DNA from: Exobasidium rhododendri
Lineage: Eukaryota > Basidiomycota > Exobasidiomycetes > Exobasidiales > Exobasidiaceae
Assembly: GCA_026210745.1 (NCBI GenBank)
Contig: CP110630.1
Location: 4,836,001 to 4,900,000, forward strand
Direction of reading: 5' to 3'
DNA length: 64,000 nucleotides
How positions within the stretch are numbered: the first letter of the stretch is position 1; every line of letters begins with the position of its first letter. This document shows, in pieces, positions 33,786 to 44,117 of the stretch. The position numbers were made by a program, and so were the translations under genes. The notes under the pieces are model-generated. The model saw nothing but the letters and a program-made list of their open reading frames with translations. It was not told the DNA's origin and searched no databases.

Positions 33786-35772
33786 TCACCATTCTTCCTT
33801 TTCGTCCTCCGCTGGAATAGTGTGCTTGACCACTTGATAAAAATTCTCGGCGGTCGTTGGATTGCCAAACTGTGCAAGAAGGAGAGGAGGAGCGACAAGG
33901 GCATTTGCAGTGAGAAAGGGCAGTCTAAACAGCGCTTGAAAGACGCGCTCTCTGTTTCTCTATCTCATCGACTCACCTTGATGGCGAAGTGAGCCAGCTT
34001 GCCATCCTCCAGCGCAACTATTCGCAGGAATTTGTCTTGCTCCAGGTTGATCTTCATCCCTTTGAACAAATTGACGTTCAAGATGAGTCGCAAGACGCCT
34101 TCCGATCTCATGACTTGAAGAATTTACATCCAGTGTACGTTCGTGGGGTCTCGTCAGTCTTCTTTATCTATCTCAATAGTATCGTCTTCCAAACTTACCT
34201 AGTCGAGCTCCACCGCCTCCCACCTTTCCTACATTACAGCGAACCGTTCCGGTACCTCTTTCCTTCCAATTCTTATCCTCCGACATGGTATATAATTTAG
34301 CACGAGCTGATGTCAACGTCTTGTCGTCTTCCTCCCCTGTTCTCAAATCAGCTTCCCCTCGATCCAATTGCGTGCTGACTTTATTGCCTTCGGTGCCAGC
34401 TTCCTGTTCTTCGTTCTTTCGGAGGACCTCATCAAAGCTTGATCCCTGCGCTTTTTCTTCGCTGTCTGCACCGTTCTGTGTCGTATCAGAGGACGTTGCG
34501 GGTGTAGACTTCTTCGCTCCGAATCCTGCCTGGCGGGTGAAAGCTCCAAACCCCAGCTGCTTCTTGCTGCCCATCGAAGCAGCCGTTGGAGCGGCAGGAG
34601 TAGCAGCAATCGGCGGTGTGTCAGCCTTTTCTCTGGGCGTTGCGCTGGCGTCAGTCTCACACGAAGAGCCGTTTGGTGATCCTACTGAGCCCAGCGTACT
34701 AGGTCGGATGCCTCCACTCTCGCCGCCTCCAGGTGACATGGTTGGCGTGCTTCCAGATTTGCCAGCTAACCAGCTAGGCCCAGCTGCACTTGACGCTGTA
34801 TTGAACGGGGAGGATGACTTGGAAAAGGAAGAAAACGTTGGTTGTGTTCGCCCTGATCCTACTGGTGAACCGGGCTTCTTCTCTGGCAGCGCTGAATCTG
34901 ACGCCGATGATGACAGGAATATGTTGCCGTCTTGCTTCTGAGCCCCAGTAGCAAAGGCCGAAGATTTTGAAGAAAAGGATGAAAATGAAGGTTGCTTGGT
35001 CTTCAGCTCAATCGTTTCTTTCGATGACATTACAGGGTCGGGAGATGCTTTGACCTCTACCTCCTTTGCTTCTTCAAGGTCCTCTTCGCCGCTATCTCTT
35101 TCCCCCTCTTTTCTTTGCTTCCAGCTCAAGTCTTGTACTCGCTTACGTATCTGGCCAACTTTTTCGCCCTCTACCGCTTTATGAGTAGGTGAAGAGGGAG
35201 CAGCAGCTATTGATGATGATGGTGGTGGTAAGGCTTCCTCTCCAATGACGGAGTCTTGCAGCCGGTTCTTCTTTGTTGGGATGGCATCTGGTGTCGCGAT
35301 ACCCTATGGCAGGAAAGAAAGGAAGCAATTGTGAGTTGGTGACATGCACTCGTCTGCTGGACTTGTCCCGGACACAGTCTAGACACACCTGCTGTGACGA
35401 CAGAGAAGGTTCCAGACTCCCCTCCCTGTCTCTTTTGCGGCGTAGGATCTCTGGAAGAGAAAATAGAAAACGTATCAGCACCACATCGATGCGAGCCTGG
35501 CTCTCCATCTTTTAAGACTCACCAGCATGCTCGTTTTCCGAAGCAGCTAGATCTGTAGCGTCTTCTTTCTCGTCATTCTCCTTTGTGGATGACATCGACT
35601 CTACTTTTGTCACATCCTCTTCGTCTTCTTCAGAGCTCTCCGGAGAAGCGCCCGTCTCTGTTGTCGCTTTTACTGCAACATCGGGCTTCTCTTCGCTCGC
35701 TTTGTCGTTCCCCGTATTCTTTTCACTACTTGTCGTAGGAGATGCATTACTCTTGTCCTTCGAAGCAGTCAT
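33786..35772 (-). CDS. YRB2: Ran-binding protein Yrb2 (RanBP3 family)
   Basis: Nuclear cofactor of Crm1 that binds Ran-GTP and promotes NES-cargo export. Five exons: 35523-35772, 35389-35450, 34199-35303, 33977-34113 and 33786-33869, total about 545 aa. The N-terminus is Ser/Thr/Glu-rich. Joining exons 2 and 3 gives ILRRKRDREGSLEP...SQQ|GIATPDAIPTKKNR, the conserved basic 'KRxRExSLEP...KKNR' block of Yrb2. A middle region carries FG-type motifs (GFGAFTRQAGFGAKK, PTFSSFS). The Ran-binding domain spans the last three exons: RAKLYTMSEDKNWKERGTGT, then GARL|VMRSEGVLRLILN, FLRIVALEDGKLAHFAIK and FGNPTTAENFYQVV. The start at 35772 (MTASKDKSN) is the first ATG; nothing upstream in frame is ATG. Confidence 0.93.
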
Positions 35773-36143
35773 CCTCACTGCTTCTTGAATGAAATAGAAG
35801 GACCTGTGTCGAGCTTCACTGGTCACACACGAACGAATGCTTTTGTACTTTTTGTTCTTGGCTTTTTATCAGTTGATAGCGAGGAGGTAAAAAGTGAACA
35901 GATCTGGCCGAAGTCGCTATCATGCACAACAGCGATTGCTAGTGTCTGCTTCTGGAGGGTCAGTGTAAAATAGATCAATCGGATTTATCTACAGGGAAGT
36001 GAAAGAAAAGACGCGCCGAATGCAAAGAAAGACCTGCTGCTATCTGACCTGGTCCCACGTTGTGTGTAGAGTGTCGAGTCCGCCCAGACATTGTTTGTTG
36101 ATACTGGGCACCAATCGATCCAACACTTCCACCCCTCCATACA
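35773..36143. other. Divergent YRB2-ENV7 promoter region
   Basis: 371 bp between two divergent starts. No additional gene or recognised operator is seen. Confidence 0.5.
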
Positions 36144-37734
36144 ATGTCTGGCTACGGATCCCTGGCCGGTGGTCGTGGACCCCACTCTCTGATCGATCGT
36201 GTTCAAGACACCATATTTGCCCTCACATCATCCCTGCCATGTCACGGGATGTCCTGGAGAGACTTCTGCACAGCACTACCGGAAGGTGGAACTTCAGCCT
36301 CCAACTCCAATGCTAGCAACGGCCAAAGCAGTGGAAATGTCAAGCTGAATGGAAGGAATGTTCAGATCGTCAAGCTGCTAGGTGAGGGGGGATTCAGCTT
36401 TGTCTACCTGGCGAGGGATCGAGAGAGTGGGAGGGAATTTGCTCTCAAGAAGGTTAGTAATGAGTGTAGATCGACTCTCGATGCTTAATCTGTGGGATCT
36501 TGACAGCTCTCATATCTTCTGTCCTTGGCCTTAATAGATACGATGTCCTGCTGGTTCAGAAGCTTTGCCTCTGGCGTTGGCTGAGCTTGAGTCGCATCGT
36601 CGCTTTCACAGTCCTTATATTATGAAATTACTTGACAGTGCTATTGTTCAAGAGATGGATGGAAAGACGGTTTATCTATTTCTACCCTATCAGCCTATGG
36701 GTAATGTGCAAGACTACATCAATAAAGGTCTGGTACTAGGAAGAAGGTGGGCAGAGAAGTCATTGTTGGAGGTCTTCTTGGGTACTTGTTACGGAGTGAA
36801 GGAGCTCCATTGCTACAAGCTGAAAGACGTCGGCGTGAGGCGAGTGGATGGAGAGGGAAGAGGGAAGGGGCAGATGACTCCCTCGGATGGTATGTTTGTC
36901 AGGTCGGAAGAAGAAGAAGCAGGAGGAGGTGCCTTGCGAGAGGACACACCGGGCGGTGACAAGGCACCGCTCATTGACTCGTCGCATACAGGGGGAGATG
37001 GTGGGGAAGGGTACAGTGACGACAATGGGGATGACGGCGATGACGATGAGATGGGACAGTCTTCCTATCCACCAAAGAAGAAGAGAGACGAGTATGAGCA
37101 ACGTCAACCAAGGCCTGGTGGAGACGATTTGCAAGGAGTGAAAGGCGGTGAACTGGTTCCCTATGCGCATCGAGATATCAAACCGGGCAACATCATGCTG
37201 TCTCCCTCTTCGAATCAAGAGGGTGAAGCTACTTTGCACCCCGTCTTGATGGACTTTGGCAGTACTTGTCGGGCTAGATTACACATCACATCACGAAGAG
37301 AAGCTATAGCGGAACAAGATGTCGCGGCTGAGCGTTCTAGTATGGCCTATCGTGCACCCGAAGTGAGTGAGAATGCAGACCTTCGATTGGGAAAATTTTG
37401 CTGAACAAGAAGATGCTCTTCTCAGCTATTCGACATCAAGACCGACACTACGCTGACAGAGGCTGTGGACATTTGGAGTCTAGGCTGCACGCTCTATTGC
37501 ATGATGTACTCATACTCACCGTTTGAGACGCCGACGATGATCGACCAAGGTGGTAGTGTAGCGATGGCTGTATTGCAGAATAATTGGAAGTTCCCCACTG
37601 ATGAGCAGAACGACAGCTACAGCCAAGCATCAAGGGAGATCATCAAGAGTTGTCTCATCACCAAAGTGGAAGCAAGGGCGACGATAGATCAAGTCATTAC
37701 GATGACAAAGAGCGCCCTACAACGAGTGTCGTGA
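36144..37734 (+). CDS. ENV7: Env7/STK16-type serine/threonine kinase (NAK family)
   Basis: Membrane-associated kinase of the STK16/Env7 group, which in yeast acts at the vacuole and in animals at the Golgi. Exons 36144-36452, 36538-37362 and 37426-37734 join in phase 0 to give 480 aa. Glycine loop GEGGFSFVYLARD (about residue 80), lysine in FALKK at the first splice junction, then the family signature IRCPAGSEALPLALAELE. The catalytic loop HRDIKPGNIML is at about 313, DFGSTCRA at about 341 and YRAPE|LF spans intron 2. Between helix E (GVKELHCYKLKD) and HRD is an acidic, Gly-rich insertion of about 100 residues (about 205-312). The N-terminal 70 residues contain Cys33 in SLPCHG, a possible palmitoylation site as reported for Env7 and STK16; this is inference. 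Confidence 0.9.
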
Positions 37735-37929
37735 GGGTACCATGAGGCAGCAGTATACTCTCTGCTTCAACTAGTCGTAGCAAGGTATTCTTATGTCTCT
37801 GTGCTGGAATCTACTTTGTAGTAAAACAATGTAAAATGCTGGTTTAAGGGGAAAAGGGGATGGGACATCAATCTGTCGTCAAGAAAATAGAAGAAGATGT
37901 CAATCGCTCCTCCCTACATGCCACACGAT

Positions 37930-40178
37930 CTAAAGGGGAGACACTTTTCCCTTCTTCAACTCACCCACTCTTATCCTTTCGAGGTGAGGAATCAAGCGAT
38001 CCCATATATCCATTCCTCGTTGATACATCTCCATCTGCCCGTCGATATATGTGTCCAACAGTGATTTCATCTCTTGATCCTTTGCCATGATGAATATCTG
38101 ATGCTCCTTCTGGACTTCGTTGGAAAAGGCGTGAGAAATGTCATGGGCGGTCGTGACTTCATCTTGTAGTGAACTAATCCTGCCGTCCAACCTAGCCATC
38201 CTTTCCACTCTTGTCCGCTCTTCATCAACACCTCGTAGACTGTCTACTCGATCTCGCAGATAGCCACTGATGCCTGAGCCACGTACACCGCCATGCCCAT
38301 GCCCTGCACCATAGGGACTACTGAGGCTGGCCAAACGATCTCTTTCGCTGACTTGTTGACTCAGAATATCGGTCAATGCTTCAAAATCGACTTGCTTTTG
38401 ATCTCGCAACTTCAGCACGTTCCGGTGAGCACCGGAATATGATAGCAAGGCATGCAAATGATGCAGCATATCGTCGGTAGCCCTCGATGACTGCAATGGG
38501 AAAGGAAAGGAAAGGAGAACAGGAAAGTATGTGATCAGCAGCATTCGCATGATTTGCCGACATGGACATTTTCAGGCGAGAACAGGAGACGCACATTGTT
38601 GCGTTGGAGACGTGCCCATTCCATACTTGTCGCGGCAAAGCGATTGAGAGGCTCGGTGATGCCACTTTCCAGAAAGCCCAAGCCCTCAATCGAGTTGGCA
38701 ACGTCTTCATAGTCCGTTGCCAAATCTTGAGATTCCGTTCCCAGATTTGATGCGAAGAGTTGAGGTGAATTGAACGGCGATGTCAAGGCAGGCGAGTTGG
38801 GCAAAGGCGGTGAAGAGGGTCGAGGTGATCGAGGAGGAGAGGTGGAAGCAGAAGGAACACGGAAGCGTGCAAATGTGCCAGACGAAGGGCGAAGGCGAGG
38901 TGAGGATCGGGAAGTAAGACCAGATTGGGAGGGAGGAAAGGATCGGGAAGAAGAAGACGCTGCAAGGCGTCAGTATTGTGAGTCAAATGATTGCCGATCA
39001 GGCGCGTAGAAGAAGTACTCACCGCCATGCCGTGCTCTAGATCGCAGAATGACTCGCTCTGTCCCTCCAAGGCCCTCCTCCAACCGCTCTAGTCTTTCTC
39101 GCATACCCTCGAATTTCTCATCTGGTTTCCGCACTCGAGAAAAGGCATTGAGAAGTGTGTCGGAAAGGCTATCTAGGAGACCCCCACTTTGACTATCTGC
39201 ATTTGCACTTCCTTGCGACAGTGATGATGACTGCGAGACATGAGAGTGCATGTCCACTTGCTTATTAGTCGCAAAGAAGAGGCAAGAGGGTCCGAAAGTA
39301 AGTAAAGCTGGGCGCTTGCCAGACACACTATGCATCAACTTCGGCTCACCCATTCTGAAGATTCAAGAAAGCTTCGCAATAATTGCGCTCTCTGCAGTGT
39401 CGGGTGACGGCAAATTCGCTCTAGAAAGAGTTGCAAGCTACACAACAGCGATTAGCTATGCACGGACAAAGATCGTACGTAAATCACCCACTCACTCTAG
39501 CATTCGCCTTTCTAAAAACTCGTTGCTGAAGCGATCACCTGTAAAGTACTCTGAAGTGATCGCCTTAGCTATTAGCATGATCATAGTCGTTGTTGTCAAG
39601 AGCAGACACTCACCAATACGATGCTTCTCAGGTAGAGGTGGTACCACACAAGCTGGGAAATCTCGCGAAAGGTGATCGCGCAAAAAGACAAAATCCTGGA
39701 ATCGCCTTCTTGTCGTCATTCTCGTTTTGGCAAAGTGCATCAAGTTCGTCTAGAAAGATCACTTGAGCACAAGAGAGAGAGAAAACTGGATCGCTCTTCA
39801 CCAACGGCTCACCTCTGCTCGGATTCCATAGCTTACAAACATCTCCTTTGTTCCCTCTTGCTCCTTGCGATTATCAGTCACCTGAATCATCAGGAATCCC
39901 TCCCACCTTGGCGTCCTCTTGGCTTCTTCCTCTGCTTCATTTCCTCTGACAGACTTCTTCGCCAGTGTCATTGGATCGATGCCAGACAGAGCGCCTGTAT
40001 TCAACGGTGATGAAGTGGACGATCCTGCAATTGCTCCTGACCCCGTTGAAGGGCCTGAAGTGGAAGCAGCTCGATGCGGTGTTCTCGGCAGGGATGCACC
40101 AGGCAAGTGCGTGTTATGGGCATCATTGGGTGGCGCATCCCAGTTCACGGAAGTGAATGTATCATCGTCGCCTTCCAT
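37930..40178 (-). CDS. SNX4: Sorting nexin Snx4/Atg24 (PX-BAR)
   Basis: PI3P-binding sorting nexin for endosome-to-Golgi retrieval and selective autophagy. Seven exons: 39813-40178, 39614-39749, 39496-39550, 39350-39437, 39023-39260, 38595-38959 and 37930-38490, total about 602 aa, all joins in phase. PX domain (about 90-215): GTKEMFVSYGIRAE|TNLMHF, RMTTRRRFQDFVFLRDHLS, VVPPLPEKHRI|EYFTGDRF, LFLERICRHPTLQRAQLLRS. Then LLDSLSDTLLNAFSRVRKPD, a Ser/Pro-rich linker unique to this sequence (SSSSRSFPPSQSGL onward) and a C-terminal BAR region (YEDVANSIEGLGFLESGITE, MKSLLDTYIDGQMEMYQRGM). Intron 4 uses an acceptor in ACTAATAAG. The gene is divergent from RKM5. Confidence 0.92.
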
Positions 40179-40258
40179 CTTCTTCACTGAGTCCGGTGTT
40201 GGTGGTAGGCTGCCTTGGACGAAGCGTGGACAGCGACGAGATGTATCTTGGGGAAGGA

Positions 40259-40270
40259 GGGGGGGGGGGG
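40259..40270. repeat. Poly(G) run, 12 nt, in the SNX4-RKM5 divergent promoter
   Basis: Uninterrupted G12 followed by TTTAAAAG, about 80 bp upstream of SNX4 and 173 bp upstream of the methyltransferase gene. Confidence 0.95.
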
Positions 40271-40442
40271 TTTAAAAGAGAACGCAACCTTGCGCGTCGT
40301 CTGATCTGTCGGGTTACTGCAACCCTCCCCTCCCACACGTTTGCGCTTTGACGTGCCACTGAAGTGGAGACGGGGGTTTCGTTGTGTCTTTGCTACGCGC
40401 CAGTATGTCAAGCAGCAGGTGCCCCCAACGATTTCTGATGTA

Positions 40443-41622
40443 ATGCAGGATGAGGACAGGGCGGGTCTCGATCTGATACCAGCACTGACTCTCAATCATG
40501 AAAGCCCTTCCTGTCGAGCCGTCACAGATGCAGACGAAGAAGTGAGTCGGACACCTCTTGAACTTGTTGTTCCCTGTGGGAGAAGTTCGCACTCACTCCG
40601 ATCCTTCATCAACGTAGATCTTCTTCCTCTATACACTCTCAGCTGCGGCGGCAGATCGACGAGGTCTAGGTCAGGTAGACAACCACAACGATTTACTGCA
40701 GGTCACAGTCCATCTCCACGATACCAATGTAGACACTGAAATTTTGTCGATAGATGCCAGTGACAAGGATGACGAACAAATGCCGAATCGTGTCAAGCGG
40801 GCAACGAAGTCATCTGCAAGGAGCAACTCTAAGTCGGTAAAAGGTCACAATCCGGACACCTTACAAATCATTATTCGACAAAGCTCAACTAGTTTGAGAA
40901 GTACAGGAGGCGATACGGGCAGTGTCGTCTGGAGATCGAGTGTCTACCTCGCGGAAAAGGTTCTTCGAGATCTGAGCGAAGCCATGAAGGGAAAAAAGAG
41001 GCATGCCAGTGAAGCAGTTCAAGTCATTTTCGCACCCGAGAGATTGACCCAATGCCGACGTATACTAGAATTAGGTTCAGGAACAGGGATTCTACCGTCT
41101 ATGCTGCTCTCTCATCCATTCATCGATCGAACAGACTCACATTTGCAATGGCTCGCAACAGATCAAGCGAACATGATGCCTTTATTGCGCAAGAATCTCA
41201 CGAATCTTCCTCGGGCACATGTTGAAGCACTGGACTGGGTCGATGCTTCGCACATTTACAGGTCGCAAAGCCAGGTCTCAATAAAGGCTTTCTTGCGAGA
41301 CATGTTCAAGACGCTCGTCCAAGTCGACGAAGAAATTATCGCCTATCCAGATCTCATCATAGCCACTGATTGCATTTTCAATCCTTTTCTCTTTGTACCT
41401 TTTGTCGACACTCTCAACCTCTGCTCCTCGCCATACAAGACCATCGTAATCGTAGTGTGTGAGTTGAGAGAAGCCGAAGCCATGACGGAATTCCTGCAGA
41501 CATGGATGAGCATCGGTAGAAAGGGAGAGAAGTGGACCATTCACACGTTAGAGGGATTGGAGGTGCTAGGTCAAGGGCTCGTCAAGGGTTCTGTCATCTG
41601 GGTTGCTTGGCGCACAAGCTAA
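40443..41622 (+). CDS. RKM5: Ribosomal-protein lysine methyltransferase, Rkm5-like
   Basis: Seven-beta-strand SAM-dependent methyltransferase; yeast Rkm5 monomethylates ribosomal protein L1. Exon 1 (40443-40541) encodes 33 aa starting MQDEDRAGLDLIPAL; exon 2 (40618-41622) follows in phase 0, total 367 aa. After the splice, IFFLYTLSAAAADRRGLGQV matches the Rkm5 N-terminal layout (DRRG...). Then IIIRQSSTSLRSTGGDTGSV with VVWRSS, SAM motif I ILELGSGTGILPSMLLSH, LATDQANM (acidic strand-2 end), VEALDWVDA and the post-motif IIATDCIFNPFLFVPFV. The catalytic-type D-x-x-Y/F motif here is DCIF, with Phe replacing the more common Tyr. The start is the only ATG in the exon 1 frame. Confidence 0.85.
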
Positions 41623-41694
41623 ATTCTAAGAGTGATTCAAGACAGTGCATGGTATTATTGTTTCCGCATCTAGTATGGACCACTGTAGAATACG

Positions 41695-42968
41695 TCACTT
41701 GGTCCTCTTGTATACTTTGGTCAAGAACTCTATAAACACTTGTTTCTTGAGTCCTTTCTTTTCTTCTAGATTGTTGATCATGCTCATCAGTCTCGTATGA
41801 CTCTCCGTCTCGTATTGCTTGAAGCGTCCTTCGACATCGATATTCTTCGCATTGTAAAGCTCCTTGACCTTTGCCTCGTTGGAAGCATCTTTCTTGCCGT
41901 AATTGTCTTCGAGGATTTGGCGTTGCTCCGGAGTGGCATTTTCAAGAGCGATATTGACATTCCATGAGCATTTGTTGTCCAAGATATCAGTGCCGACTGA
42001 AGAAGGGATCCCTTCACATCAGCTAGCTGCTCCACTCCCACATCTCCAAGTAGCATCACTTACTCTTGCCTATGACTTCGGGCGCACCGTAGCAGTCGAG
42101 GTAGTCATCCTGGACCTGAAAGTATTCCCCCAGTGGCAGGAGGATATCGAGCGCCTGCTTGTAGAGTGCTTCATCCGAGATGCCTACCATTCGCATGGCT
42201 AGAGCGACCGGAAGATAGAATGAGTAAAAGGCAGTCTTGTAGACGACAATGAGGTGATGCCTGCGCCGGTATAGAAAGGAGAGGGATGACAGGCTCAGCA
42301 TCAACGACGCAACTAGGCCAAGAATAGGGATAGCATACTGACTTCTGTAGTGAGAACTTTGAAAGATCGACATGATGTTCATCCGCAGTTGTCAAGTCGA
42401 TCAGTTGGCCCATCTCAGTTTGGAATGTGGTATCGTGGAAAAGCTCAATGAGGAAACCATAGTAGGGTTCTGATCGGAAATAGACTTTGAGAAGGTGGTA
42501 GATAGCTGCTTCGAGCATGAAAGCGTCGTTGATGGCTATGTTCTCCACTCCTTTGACTCTGTACCAGCAAGGTTGACCTCTCCTGGTGACGGAAGCGTCC
42601 ATCATATCGTCAGCGACAAGGAAGTAAGCTTGTAGCTGCGTGAGATCAAACAAGCTTCTCTCGTCAGTCTTCATCTTCCTATCTCTAAAGGCCCACGCTC
42701 TTTGCTCACTCACCAGCTCCACACACCAGCCCAATACAGCCGCCTTCTCGAATTCTTCATCGTCCAACCTGTCCTTTTCCAGCAATATCTGTACAGTATC
42801 TACGACGCTCAATCCTCTATTCAGCTTTCCACCGGGAGTATTGTAGTCGAGACTGCGTCTGTACCAATCTTGAGCATCCTTTGGCATACCTTCTTTTGCG
42901 AGAACAGCGACGAGCTCATCGCTGAGCTTGGGAAATAATGCGAGGAATCGAGAACGAGTGTCGGTCAT
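41695..42968 (-). CDS. ERG20: Farnesyl diphosphate synthase
   Basis: Trans-prenyltransferase that condenses IPP with DMAPP and then GPP to make FPP for sterols, dolichol, ubiquinone and prenylation. Four exons: 42714-42968, 42343-42635, 42064-42260 and 41695-41996, total 348 aa. The first intron (42636-42713, 78 nt, GTGAGT...ACGCAG) is a stop-free multiple of three; removing it restores [19 protein letters not shown]. First aspartate-rich motif DDMMD (94-98), RRGQPCW basic motif, second aspartate-rich motif QDDYLD (233-238), and [12 protein letters not shown] (the 'GTDIxDNKCSW' block of eukaryotic FPPS) recovered only by splicing exon 3 to exon 4. C-terminus YKRTK. Convergent with RKM5 (72 bp) and divergent from TMA16. 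Confidence 0.96.
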
Positions 42969-43291
42969 GATCTGCGTCTCAAGTTCTCTCTCGTTAGGGC
43001 AGAAGGAGGGAGGGGACAGAGCTGAAGCTCTCACTCTCTCTCTCTCTCCATACTTTCAACTAGCGATTTCAATGCTTCCTCTCTATTTCTTTTAGCGGAA
43101 TTCCCCTTGGGCTTTTTTAAGCTTGTGCCAGAACTAGACTTTCGAAGGTCGACAGTAGGCCGACCACGTGGTCTGGGGCAACATTCCAAAAATTTGCGAT
43201 TCTCCGAGAAGAATAAATGCTGATTAGAGTTGCTATGCTTTCCTTGCCTCGCGTTCGACTTGCCTACATCATCATCGTCGCCATCATCAAG
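42969..43291. promoter_or_regulatory. Divergent ERG20-TMA16 promoter with palindromic E-box
   Basis: 323 bp between the two starts. It contains a perfect 12-nt palindrome GACCACGTGGTC (43162-43173) around the bHLH E-box CACGTG. AAAAATTT (43188-43195), directly followed by GCGAT (43196-43200), resembles the RRPE and PAC cores of yeast ribosome-biogenesis promoters and lies about 92 bp from TMA16. A CT-repeat (43033-43049) lies just upstream of ERG20. Factor identity is inference. Confidence 0.4.
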
Positions 43292-43942
43292 ATGGGAGGC
43301 AAGAAGGTGACCCTGAGAGCGATCAAGAAAAAGAGTGGTCCCACCCACCCAAACTCAAGGAGAGCGCTCCAACTTTCCAGAATAGACCATCGTCTTGATA
43401 AGCTGCGAGCCGCTAAATCAGAGAGGAAGAACGCTTCCAACACCAAGGTCAATCAGCATCTCACCCTCATCCTGCTGCTCCCACCCGATCTAGACTTCAT
43501 ACCCGACCGACCCTACCTGCATTCCTACATACAGACTTCCTACCTGGAGAGACACTCGGAGCGACTCAAAGAATTACTGGAACAGAGAAGGCCAAACAGA
43601 CCTCCACCACTAGAATTAGTGCAGCTACAGAGTACAATAGAAAAGGAAAAGCTAGAGTACCAAAATGGGATGGAGATTCCCGATCTAATGTCCGACATCA
43701 ACGTCAGGCTCTTGCGAAGATGGAACGGCGACAGTCAGGCATTAGGCATGTTCCGATTCGTGAGAATTAATGGACGAGATCAGTTAGTCGATGGGAGCGA
43801 TGTTCGTCTGCCTTTGCTGAGTGCTAATTCGTCTCTCCGCTCCTGTCGTGTGATCAGAGAACAATACGACGTGATACAAAAAGGCAGTCACAAAGACCTA
43901 CTGGAAGAGGGGGAAAGTTCTTCGGCTGTGATGTCCACTTAG
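43292..43942 (+). CDS. TMA16: Tma16-like pre-60S assembly factor
   Basis: Small basic protein that associates with nuclear pre-60S particles. The preferred start, MGGKKVTLRAIKKKSGPTHP, matches the Tma16 N-terminus; an in-frame ATG at 43217 would add 25 hydrophobic residues not expected in the family. NSRRALQLSRIDHRLDKL is the conserved 'HPxSRKAxQLxR' block. The segment 43448-43534 (87 nt, GTCAAT...ATACAG, stop-free) is probably an intron: removing it joins ERKNASNTK to TSYLERHSERLKELLEQRRP. The C-terminal half has MEIPDLMSDINVRLLRRWNG, the family 'GLEIPDL..x.NVxxLRxWdG' motif. Length is about 187 aa spliced or 216 aa unspliced. The donor is weak, so intron removal is likely but not certain. 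Confidence 0.85.
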   Translation: MGGKKVTLRAIKKKSGPTHPNSRRALQLSRIDHRLDKLRAAKSERKNASNTKVNQHLTLILLLPPDLDFIPDRPYLHSYIQTSYLERHSERLKELLEQRRPNRPPPLELVQLQSTIEKEKLEYQNGMEIPDLMSDINVRLLRRWNGDSQALGMFRFVRINGRDQLVDGSDVRLPLLSANSSLRSCRVIREQYDVIQKGSHKDLLEEGESSSAVMST

Positions 43943-44117
43943 TATGCTTTCGGTCTACTCCCACATTCCTTTTCCAGTCATTCAATCAATTTATCTGTAC
44001 AATACAAAGAGCATAGCAATAGAGTCGTTGGGAGGATGAAGGAAGTAAACGACATCAGGAAGAGTGACCAGCAGATGTTTGAACGGCACATCGGAGAGAG
44101 GAAGCCTATGAATTCGC

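Noticed and set aside
8126-43534. Apparent enrichment of stop-free, multiple-of-three introns (URB2 72 nt, NOP2 111, REX 93, ERG20 78, TMA16 87)
   Set aside because: Five of about 49 introns is close to the chance expectation (one third multiples of three times roughly one quarter stop-free at this length), so no special mechanism is needed.
1451-43942. Functional clustering of ribosome-biogenesis genes (RPS18, URB2, bL36m, NOP2, RKM5, TMA16)
   Set aside because: They are interspersed with unrelated genes over 42 kb on both strands; such genes are abundant, so chance is adequate.
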